From contig CAKXXW010000036.1 in NCBI GenBank assembly GCA_934378145.1, forward strand, positions 1 to 16,948: a stretch of 16,948 nt of DNA, read 5' to 3'. A model generated the notes under the pieces. It did no database searches, had not been told where the DNA came from, and saw only the letters and a list, made by a program, of their open reading frames with translations. Positions 5,718 through 11,534 of the stretch are shown in pieces. Origin of the DNA: an uncultured Eubacteriales bacterium. Its GTDB lineage: Bacteria > Bacillota > Clostridia > Oscillospirales > CAG-272. A program made the position numbers and the translations under genes. Position 1 is the first letter of the stretch. Each line of letters begins with the position of its first letter.

Positions 5718-7028
5718 GTGGCAAACATTGAACTTTCAACACAGCCGTACAAAGGCACACGGGATTTTTACCCGAGAGAGATGACTCTTCGCAACTGGTT
5801 TTTCGGAAAGATCAGGGAGAGGCTCAGGCTCTGCTGCTTCGAGGAATACGGCGGGCCTATGCTCGAATCGCTCGACATATACATTGCGAAGAGCGGAGAG
5901 GAGCTTGCGGGCGAGCAGACATATAATTTTGAGGACAGGGGGGGCAGGCGCCTTGCCGTCCGCCCCGAGATGACCCCGACCGTCGCGCGCATGGTCGCGG
6001 GCAAGCTCGGTGAACTCAGCTTCCCGCTCCGCTGGTTCTCGATACCTAACCTTTACAGGTACGAGCGCCCCCAGCGCGGAAGGCTCCGCGAGCATTGGCA
6101 GGTAAATGTCGACATCTTCGGCGCCGACGGTTTTGAAGCCGATACAGAGGTCATTTCGACCGCCGTGTCGCTCCTTGACGCGCTCGGCGCGAAGAAGGAT
6201 ATGTACCGCGTCCATATCAATAACAGAAGATTTTTCAACGATGTCATATGTAGCCTCTGCGGCACCGACGCCGAGGGCGCGAAGAAGATCTCGAAGGTCA
6301 TCGACCGCAAGGGCAAGGTCGGCAGGGAAGCGTATGAGAAGGATATGTTCGCGCTCGGCGTGAACGCCGAAATGCTCGCAAAGCTCGATTCGGTCTACTC
6401 TATGAGCGTCACCGAGGCGGCAGCCCTCTGCCCCGATTCGCAGGGAGCCGCAGAGCTTCTCGGACTCTTCTCGCTCCTTGAAAGGCTCGGACTTGCGGAG
6501 GTCTGTGAGTTTGACTTCGGCATAATCCGCGGGCTTGATTATTACACCGGCACGGTCTTCGAGGTCTTCGATACCTCGCCCGAGAATAACCGCGCGATGT
6601 TCGGCGGAGGAAGGTACGATAACCTTGTCGGACTCTTCGTGAAAAACGCTCATGTCAGCGGAGTCGGCTTCGGCTTCGGCGATGTCACGCTTGAGAACTT
6701 CCTCGTCACGCATGATCTCATTCCCGCCGACCTCTACACCGGAACGGCGAAGGTCCTCGTCACCCGCTTTGAGGGCATAGATTACGAGGACTACGCGTCG
6801 CTCGCGGCGAAGATACGCGAAGCGGGCGTCGCCTGCACCGTTTATAACGGTCAGCAGAGGAAGATAGGCAAGGAATTCGACTACGCCGGCAAGGCTGGCT
6901 TCACGCACGCCGTCACTATGGGCGGAGACGAGAAGGCTGCCGGAGTCGTGAAGGTCAAGAACCTCTCCCGCAGGGAGGAAAAGACCGTCCCGATCGCCGA
7001 CCTTGCCGACCCGAAGATATTTGACTGA
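5718..7028 (+). CDS. hisS: Histidyl-tRNA synthetase
   Basis: A 436-residue class II synthetase that charges tRNA-His with histidine. Visible parts are the N-terminal YKGTRDFYP (11-19), motif 1 and the VRPEMTPTVARM segment (81-92), motif 2 YRYERPQRGRLREHWQ (113-128), the histidine-binding RGLDYYTGTVFE (271-282), and motif 3 GGGRYDNLVG (296-305). An anticodon-binding domain covers about residues 340-430. Retention of RGLDYY argues against the HisZ paralogue, which usually loses such active-site residues. The motif 2 loop reads REHWQVNVD instead of the common RQFHQ. The start is GTG with AAAGGA 8 bp upstream. The GH109-like gene follows after 32 bp, so they probably share a transcript. Confidence 0.93.
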   Translation: MANIELSTQPYKGTRDFYPREMTLRNWFFGKIRERLRLCCFEEYGGPMLESLDIYIAKSGEELAGEQTYNFEDRGGRRLAVRPEMTPTVARMVAGKLGELSFPLRWFSIPNLYRYERPQRGRLREHWQVNVDIFGADGFEADTEVISTAVSLLDALGAKKDMYRVHINNRRFFNDVICSLCGTDAEGAKKISKVIDRKGKVGREAYEKDMFALGVNAEMLAKLDSVYSMSVTEAAALCPDSQGAAELLGLFSLLERLGLAEVCEFDFGIIRGLDYYTGTVFEVFDTSPENNRAMFGGGRYDNLVGLFVKNAHVSGVGFGFGDVTLENFLVTHDLIPADLYTGTAKVLVTRFEGIDYEDYASLAAKIREAGVACTVYNGQQRKIGKEFDYAGKAGFTHAVTMGGDEKAAGVVKVKNLSRREEKTVPIADLADPKIFD

Positions 7029-7060
7029 CTCCGAAAATAAGCGAAAAGGAGGCTCCTTCC

Positions 7061-8260
7061 GTGGAAAATAAACTCAGACTCGGTATGGTGGGAATGGGCT
7101 GTCGCGGGTACGAGGTCATGAAGACCGTACTCGGAGTCGACGGCGTTGCGCTCACCTGCGTATGCGACCTTTATCCCGACCGCACGGAAAAGGCGAGAGC
7201 AAAGGCGGAAAAGATGCAGGGCTTCTCTCCGCGCGTGACCGACGACTGGCATACCATGACCGATAAAAAAGAGCTTGACGCGGTGCTTGTGACCTGCTCG
7301 TGGGAGCCTCATATAGAGATGGCGGTCGCCTTCATGGAGGCGGGAATCCCCGTCGGAGTCGAGGTCGGGGGCGCTTACAGCGTCGAGGACTGCTTCCTCC
7401 TTGTCCGCACCTTCGAGCGCACGGGAACGCCCGTGATGCTGCTCGAGAACTGCTGCTACGGCAGGTACGAGCTTATGGTGATGAATATGGCAGAGCAGGG
7501 ACTCTTCGGTGAGATAGTCCACTGCGAGGGAGGTTACCGCCACGACCTTCGCCGCGAGATCACCTTCGGAAAAGAAAACAGGCACTACCGGCTCCGCAAT
7601 TACCTTGCGCGCTGCTGCGAGAATTATCCGACGCACGAGCTGGGGCCTATTTCGCAGATACTTCATATCAACCGCGGGAACCGGATGCTGAGCCTTGTCT
7701 CGGTGGCGTCGAAGGCAAAGGGCCTTCACGACTATATCGGAAGGACGGAGAACGCCGACCGGAGCCTGCTTGAAAGGGATTTCGCGCAGGGAGATGTCGT
7801 TACGACGATAATAAAGTGCGCGAACGGCGAGACGGTGACTCTAACGCTCGATACGACGCTTCCGAGAGCTTACAGCAGGCAGTTCACCGTGCAGGGTACG
7901 CGCGGGATGTATTCCGAGGAAAACAACTCGGTCTACCTTGACACCGACCACGACGAGTCAATGCACTTTTCGTGGAAGAAGCAGTGGAACAACGCCGAGA
8001 GCTACCTTGAGCGTTACGAGCATCCGATATGGCGGGAATTTTTAGCCGACGGACTGCGCGGAGGTCACGGAGGAATGGATTACCTTGTTTACCGCGACTT
8101 TGTGAGGTGCGTGAGAGAGGGGCTGCCGATGCCTATCGACGCCTACGATATGGCGTCGCTCATGTGCATCTCGGCGCTCTCGGAGCAGTCGATAGCTATG
8201 GGAGGCGCAACCGTCGCGATACCCGATTTCACCTCGGGCAGGTGGCTGACTCGCACCTGA
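7061..8260 (+). CDS. GH109-like Gfo/Idh/MocA glycosidase or oxidoreductase
   Basis: A 399-residue Gfo/Idh/MocA-fold protein: an N-terminal NAD-binding Rossmann domain with GMVGMGCRG (8-16), then the C-terminal substrate domain. Several segments match my recollection of the GH109 alpha-N-acetylgalactosaminidase (NagA) family: MLLENCCYGRYEL (126-138), EGGYRHDLR (156-164), NYPTHELGPISQ (188-199), and GGHGGMDYLVYRDF (334-347). The Tyr and His of the second and third motifs are the family's proposed active-site residues. Known GH109 enzymes use tightly bound NAD and an oxidation-elimination-reduction cycle. No signal peptide is present, so it would act in the cytoplasm on imported substrates. GTG start with AAGGAGG (7046-7052) 8 bp upstream. 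It could instead be a sugar dehydrogenase. Confidence 0.82.
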   Translation: MENKLRLGMVGMGCRGYEVMKTVLGVDGVALTCVCDLYPDRTEKARAKAEKMQGFSPRVTDDWHTMTDKKELDAVLVTCSWEPHIEMAVAFMEAGIPVGVEVGGAYSVEDCFLLVRTFERTGTPVMLLENCCYGRYELMVMNMAEQGLFGEIVHCEGGYRHDLRREITFGKENRHYRLRNYLARCCENYPTHELGPISQILHINRGNRMLSLVSVASKAKGLHDYIGRTENADRSLLERDFAQGDVVTTIIKCANGETVTLTLDTTLPRAYSRQFTVQGTRGMYSEENNSVYLDTDHDESMHFSWKKQWNNAESYLERYEHPIWREFLADGLRGGHGGMDYLVYRDFVRCVREGLPMPIDAYDMASLMCISALSEQSIAMGGATVAIPDFTSGRWLTRT

Positions 8261-8281
8261 ACAGAAAAAGGCGAAAACCCC

Positions 8282-8310
8282 TTGACAAAGCCGCGCGACT
8301 GTGGTATAAT
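8282..8310 (+). promoter_or_regulatory. Consensus sigma-A promoter of the CNNM-type gene
   Basis: A perfect TTGACA (8282-8287), a 17-bp spacer and a perfect TATAAT (8305-8310) with an upstream TGG that gives an extended -10. It lies 22 bp after the preceding stop codon. Predicted transcription start is about 8317, leaving a leader of about 170 nt before the ATG at 8487. Confidence 0.95.
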
Positions 8311-8347
8311 AGTAGAAATTCTAAGAAGGAGCAACACTCAGTTTATT

Positions 8348-8413
8348 ATGGACGGCGACAGTAGCGACGGTAATATACCCGACCGAAGCTGTGTTAATGG
8401 AATAATGAAATGA
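8348..8413 (+). CDS. Putative acidic leader peptide (21 codons)
   Basis: A short open frame inside the leader of the CNNM-type gene. It begins MDGDSSDGNIPD, with four Asp and one Pro in the first 12 residues, and ends in tandem in-frame stops (TGA 8411-8413, TAA 8414-8416) just 5 nt before the terminator stem. That placement is typical of attenuator leader peptides. Acidic and proline-containing starts are known, as in MgtL, to destabilise ribosomes at low Mg2+. The weak point is the ribosome binding site: AAGGAG (8326-8331) is 16 nt from the ATG, longer than usual. I do not recognise the peptide. The segment could instead be a non-coding aptamer. Confidence 0.4.
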   Translation: MDGDSSDGNIPDRSCVNGIMK

Positions 8414-8418
8414 TAAAG

Positions 8419-8450
8419 AGCCGGCCTGCGGATAAGCAGGTCCGGCTTTG
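8419..8450 (+). terminator. Intrinsic terminator in the leader (attenuator)
   Basis: AGCCGG (8419-8424) pairs with CCGGCT (8442-8447) and CCTGC (8425-8429) with GCAGG (8436-8440), with one bulged T (8441) and a GGATAA loop. TTTGTTT follows. It lies between the promoter and the start codon of the downstream gene, so most transcripts would stop here unless it is overridden. It may also end read-through from hisS and the GH109-like gene, which have no terminator of their own. Confidence 0.8.
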
Positions 8451-8486
8451 TTTGCATTCTTCGGAATAATTTTTTTGGAGGTAGAA

Positions 8487-9806
8487 ATGGATATCCCCTT
8501 ATGGCTGCTGATAATAATGCAGTTTGTTCTCATCGCACTTAACGCTGTCTTCGCCTGCGCCGAGATAGCGGTCATCGAATTCAAAGGCGCAAAACTCGAC
8601 AAGCTCGCCGAGGAGGGCAACAAAAGAGCAAAGAAGCTCAAGAAGCTCTCCGACAACCCGGCAAAATTCCTTGCGACGATCCAGGTGGCAATAACCCTTT
8701 CGGGCTTTCTTGCCAGCGCCTTCGCCGCCGACGGCTTCAGCACCTATATCGTCGATTGGCTCGGATCAAAGGGTCACGCGATAGCTCCCGACGGCGTGAT
8801 AGAGGGCATCTCGATCGTACTTATCACCTGCGTGCTGTCGTATTTCACACTTATTTTCGGCGAACTTGTGCCGAAGCGCTTGGCTATGACGAAGACAGAG
8901 AAGACGGCTCTCGGACTTGCGGGAACTGTTTCATTCATCGCCGTGGTATTCAAGCCGGTCGTGTGGCTGCTCACGGTGTCGACAAACCTTGTTCTGAAGA
9001 TCCTTCATATCAACCCGAACGCCGACGAGTCGGATGTGTCGGAGGAGGACATCAGAATGATGGCTGACGCGGGCAGCGAAAAGGGTATAATCGACGAAGA
9101 CGAAAACGAAATGATTCAGAATGTGTTTGAGTTTGACGACATCACGGTCGGCGAGATTGCTACTCACCGCACCGAGATGAAGGTCCTCTGGCTCGAGGAT
9201 TCGGACGAGGAATGGCTCAACACGGTAAAGAAAACCATACATTCATATTATCCGATCTGCGGCGACAGCATGGACCGCGTGACGGGCATCCTTGACGCTG
9301 AGAAGTATCTGCGCCTTGACGACCGTTCAAGGAAGGCTGCGCTGAAGGAAGCGAGCTTCAGGCCCCGCTTCGTGCCTCAGGTAATGAAGGCTGATGTCCT
9401 CTTCCGCGAGATGAAGCGCGAGAATATCAGCATCGCGGTCGTCGTTGACGAGTACGGCGGAACATACGGCATCGTGACGCTCAACGACCTCATCGAGCAG
9501 ATCGTCGGCGACCTCAACGAGTCGGAGGACGAGGGCAATGTCAGAAAGTCCGGCAACGGCTACCTCATCTCGGGACTTGCCGACAGAGAGAGCCTTGACG
9601 AGCTTTTCGACCTCGAGACCGACAGCGACTCCGCAACGCTCGGCGGCTGGGTGATGGAGAAGCTCGAGAAGATCCCCGAGCCGGGCGACACTCTCGAGGA
9701 AGCGGGCATCCTGCTCAAGGTCACGAAGGCGAACGACAAGCGCGTGCTTGAGGTCTACGCCGAGAAACTCCCCACTCCTGAGGAAGACGACGGGGAAGAG
9801 AAGTAA
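8487..9806 (+). CDS. DUF21-CBS-CorC_HlyC (CNNM/MpfA-type) cation transport protein
   Basis: A 439-residue membrane protein of the CNNM/CorC/HlyC family, whose bacterial members (for example MpfA) are linked to Mg2+ export or resistance. Older names call it a haemolysin. The N-terminal DUF21 domain (about 1-175) has hydrophobic segments near 5-28, 65-82, 105-127 and 143-170 and the hallmark FGELVPKRLA (124-133). A CBS pair (about 215-345) includes VVDEYGGTYGIVT (319-331), and a CorC_HlyC domain spans about 352-427. The tail is acidic. ATG 8487 is chosen for the GGAGG 5 bp upstream; the in-frame TTG at 8448 is inside the terminator. Its own promoter and leader terminator imply conditional expression. 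Confidence 0.93.
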   Translation: MDIPLWLLIIMQFVLIALNAVFACAEIAVIEFKGAKLDKLAEEGNKRAKKLKKLSDNPAKFLATIQVAITLSGFLASAFAADGFSTYIVDWLGSKGHAIAPDGVIEGISIVLITCVLSYFTLIFGELVPKRLAMTKTEKTALGLAGTVSFIAVVFKPVVWLLTVSTNLVLKILHINPNADESDVSEEDIRMMADAGSEKGIIDEDENEMIQNVFEFDDITVGEIATHRTEMKVLWLEDSDEEWLNTVKKTIHSYYPICGDSMDRVTGILDAEKYLRLDDRSRKAALKEASFRPRFVPQVMKADVLFREMKRENISIAVVVDEYGGTYGIVTLNDLIEQIVGDLNESEDEGNVRKSGNGYLISGLADRESLDELFDLETDSDSATLGGWVMEKLEKIPEPGDTLEEAGILLKVTKANDKRVLEVYAEKLPTPEEDDGEEK

Positions 9807-9832
9807 AAACCGACGGAGGGTACGGGAGATGC

Positions 9833-9860
9833 GGGAAACTTTCTTAGAAGAAAGTTTCCC
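9833..9860 (+). terminator. Hairpin terminator candidate after the CNNM-type gene (H5)
   Basis: GGGAAACTTTCT pairs with AGAAAGTTTCCC (arms 9833-9844 and 9849-9860) around a short TAGA loop. It begins 26 bp after the stop codon, the same distance as H1 after galM, and is followed by the CACACCCTTCAAAGAACTTG linker. No T-tract follows. Confidence 0.6.
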
Positions 9861-9884
9861 ACACCCTTCAAAGAACTTGCCGGC

Positions 9885-9939
9885 GGGTTATGGAAGTAAC
9901 GCTTTGTCTCGCGGCATTTTGCCTGCGGCAAAACTATGG
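9885..9939 (+). repeat. Dispersed repeat module R
   Basis: Very close in sequence to 2591-2645, including CTTTGTCTCGCGGCATTTTG and GCGGCAAAACTATGG, and linked to H5 by AAAGAACTTGCCGGC. Confidence 0.85.
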
Positions 9940-9947
9940 TGTATTTT

Positions 9948-10145
9948 GCCGAGGACTCGAGGGTATGCAAGCATCCCCTCCTCATCCTCGGGCAAAATCC
10001 ACCGGAATTTCACCTCTGCGAGGCGAAATTCTGCCCGAGACAAGAGGTTAAGGCGTTTGACCTTAAGGCAAAATTCACCGACAGGGCGCACGCACAGTTA
10101 AATCAACGCTTGCCAACAGGTCGGACGCACCGTTGACACGATGCT
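9948..10145 (+). repeat. Dispersed repeat modules C and D, most complete copy
   Basis: 9948-9985 has GCCGAGGACTCGAGGG and TGCAAGCATCCCC. 9986-10044 is module C. From about 10055 comes module D with GTTTGACCTTAAGG, GCGCACGCACAGTTAAA and a second GGACGCACCGTTGACACG. This copy shows the full module order and is the best reference for the other, partly rearranged copies. Confidence 0.8.
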
Positions 10146-10156
10146 TACCTAAAGAT

Positions 10157-10211
10157 GAAGACCTCACCCGTAGCAATGCCTTCAAAAAAGCATTGTTAGA
10201 GTGAGGTCTTC
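10157..10211. repeat. E element, second copy
   Basis: GAAGACCTCAC (10157-10167) and GTGAGGTCTTC (10201-10211) are perfect inverted arms, with an inner CAATGC/GCATTG stem. It matches the element at 2787-2846 with a few substitutions and one deleted base. Here it follows module D directly. Confidence 0.8.
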
Positions 10212-10228
10212 CTTAATCATTTAAAGGC

Positions 10229-10247
10229 GGGCGCCTGATAGGCGCCC
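10229..10247. repeat. GC-rich hairpin GGGCGCC/GGCGCCC
   Basis: Seven perfect pairs with a TGATA loop. A T-rich run (10260-10283) follows after about 12 bases, which is too far for a standard intrinsic terminator but could still contribute to ending plus-strand transcripts. Confidence 0.5.
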
Positions 10248-10283
10248 CCACCGTGGTAATTGTTATTATTTTTATTTATCTTA

Positions 10284-10325
10284 CAGGTCGTAATATGCGT
10301 AAGGTTTGTGCTAATATTCGACCTG
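10284..10325. repeat. Long hairpin CAGGTCG..CGACCTG
   Basis: CAGGTCG (10284-10290) pairs with CGACCTG (10319-10325) and, past one bulged T, AATAT pairs with ATATT. This makes a 12-bp stem with a 17-nt loop. It is not shared with other repeat copies in the window and is AT-richer than its surroundings. Its function is unknown. Confidence 0.5.
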
Positions 10326-10329
10326 TTGG

Positions 10330-10410
10330 TGTACTTCACTTTTAGGTTAAACGGTCAAAACCTCTTGTCTCGGGCAAAATGCCGCGAGGCAAGTCCCTGC
10401 TTCCATAACC
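10330..10410 (-). repeat. Rearranged partial modules D, C and R, inverted
   Basis: On the minus strand this reads CTTGCCTCGCGGCATTTTGCC (start of R) joined directly to GCCCGAGACAAGAGG (end of C) and CCGTTTAACC (start of D), with the middle of R and most of C deleted. The junction is at the shared TTTTGCC, consistent with recombination between short identical stretches. Confidence 0.7.
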
Positions 10411-10432
10411 TTTGAGCAAGTTCTTTGGGGGT

Positions 10433-10464
10433 GCGGGGGACTTTCTCGAAAGAAAGTCCCCCGC
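10433..10464 (-). terminator. Hairpin terminator candidate after the nuclease gene (H6)
   Basis: GCGGGGGACTTTCT (10433-10446) pairs with AGAAAGTCCCCCGC (10451-10464), a 14-bp stem with a CGAA loop. It lies 37 bp past the stop codon of the minus-strand nuclease gene and is linked to CAAGTTCTTTGGGGG. Compared with the other H hairpins, the substitutions in the upper stem occur as compensating pairs (GGGGGAC with GTCCCCC in place of GGGAAAC with GTTTCCC), so pairing appears to be under selection. Confidence 0.65.
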
Positions 10465-10501
10465 ATCTTTCGCATCTCCCGTCTCGTTCCCTCGCAATTA
10501 C

Positions 10502-11500
10502 TCACGGCTTGCACGAGCCGCAGGGGGTGTAGCCCTGCGCGATAAGCTCCTCGCGCGTGGCTGTCGAATACTCGCGGTTCTTATCCGACATCTGCTTGAC
10601 GCTCGGGCAGGACGGAAGATGGAATTTCTTCCTTCCCGTATTTAGGACATAGGTACATTCGGGTATTCCCGAGGTCGTTCCTTCGCCGGAGGATGCGGCA
10701 AGGCGGTTGTCGCCCGTCGCGTAGTCTATCTCGATCCCCGGCTGGACATTGTAGCAGAAGGCATTGTACTTTATGCCCTTGCCGCTGTCCTCGACCGAAT
10801 AGCCCTCCATCAGCACGCCGCGCGCAACAAGCTCTTCACCGACAAAGATCGGTGTGACGCGGTACATGACATGGTTTCCGCTTGATTTCAGGTAATCGTA
10901 GACCTCGCACTCGAACTTATCCATTCCGGTCGCGTTCATGTATCGGGTCCCAGTGATGAGGTTTTCCCAATTGGCGTCCTGTCCGGTGAATTTGTGGGCG
11001 ATGAGGTGACTGCGGTTATAGAGCGATCCGCCCTCGACTATGCTGTATGTCACGGAATGCCAGCCGGTCGGCTTGACCGAGCTTATATCGCCGCGCTTTT
11101 TCGTCGGGAAAAGCTCCTTACCGAGGCAGGCGTGTACCACGCCGCATCTTCCGAGCGAGTCGCGTTCGCTGTAATATTCGTAGGCTGTCGTCGTTATCTC
11201 CTCAGCCGTGAAGAAAGGCTCGTTGTTGTTCACTACGGTGTAGGGGCTGCCCGAATATTCGGGAATATCGGAATAGGAGACAGGATATTTCGTGTCACCG
11301 CCCTCGGCTGTCGTGCCGCTTTCGGCTCCCGTTGTAGTTCCCGCAGTTGTGTTTTCGCCGCTTCCCGCGGTCGTTCCGGAAGGGATACCGGAGGTATTGT
11401 CTCCGTCGCCCGCCGGCAAACTGCACGCCGCCAGCACGAGGCATATCAGAGCTGCCATGACAAGGCAGAGGGTCTTCATGCCGATTTTCGTTCTTTTCAA
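10502..11500 (-). CDS. Surface lipoprotein DNA/RNA non-specific nuclease
   Basis: A 332-residue predicted lipoprotein. A lipid-attachment signal (LAAC, Cys26) follows a basic and hydrophobic N-terminus, then a Thr/Gly/Ser-rich linker (about 30-70). The nuclease domain (about 80-265) is of the streptodornase/EndA beta-beta-alpha-metal type, with YNRSHLIAHKFTG (161-173) supplying catalytic His165 and NLITGTRYMN (180-189) likely supplying the metal-binding Asn. The C-terminal 50 residues have FHLPSCPS and PCGSCKP (His294, Cys298, Cys327, Cys330), an Ada-like zinc-binding pattern. It would degrade extracellular DNA or RNA at the cell surface. The start is TTG at 11500; an in-frame ATG at 11479 also gives a signal peptide, and neither has a strong ribosome binding site. 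It lies 34 bp after the XRE gene. Confidence 0.88.
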   Translation of the reverse strand: MKRTKIGMKTLCLVMAALICLVLAACSLPAGDGDNTSGIPSGTTAGSGENTTAGTTTGAESGTTAEGGDTKYPVSYSDIPEYSGSPYTVVNNNEPFFTAEEITTTAYEYYSERDSLGRCGVVHACLGKELFPTKKRGDISSVKPTGWHSVTYSIVEGGSLYNRSHLIAHKFTGQDANWENLITGTRYMNATGMDKFECEVYDYLKSSGNHVMYRVTPIFVGEELVARGVLMEGYSVEDSGKGIKYNAFCYNVQPGIEIDYATGDNRLAASSGEGTTSGIPECTYVLNTGRKKFHLPSCPSVKQMSDKNREYSTATREELIAQGYTPCGSCKP

Positions 11501-11534
11501 GGAAAGATCACCGTCCTAAAATTATGTTTGATAT

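Larger units (their letters stand above)
9807..10501. other. Convergent intergenic region built from repeat modules
   Basis: 695 bp between the convergent CNNM-type gene and the nuclease gene, with no credible gene. Hairpins H5 and H6 mark the two ends in mirror orientation. Inside are modules R, C, D and E in order, then a GC-rich hairpin, a T-rich run, a long AU-containing hairpin, and inverted partial modules D, C and R. Open frames at 9748-10101, 9755-9985, 9888-10091, 9936-10136 and 10412-10645 overlap these repeats and are not called. Confidence 0.75.

Noticed and set aside
5374..5760. 128-codon minus-strand frame upstream of hisS
   Set aside because: It covers hairpins H3, H4 and module R and overlaps the hisS start; no ribosome binding site and no known domain.
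8311..8450. Known metal riboswitch (M-box or yybP-ykoY) in the leader of the CNNM-type gene
   Set aside because: Neither the conserved M-box core nor the GGGGAGUAGC-like yybP-ykoY signature is present, and the leader is too short for an M-box.
8448..8486. In-frame TTG start 13 codons upstream of the CNNM-type gene
   Set aside because: The TTG lies in the tail of the leader terminator and has no ribosome binding site, while ATG 8487 has GGAGG at good spacing.
9748..10101. 117-codon frame overlapping the end of the CNNM-type gene
   Set aside because: It continues out of the gene's wrong frame into repeat modules; similar peptide stretches recur in the other repeat copies, so it reflects repeat DNA.
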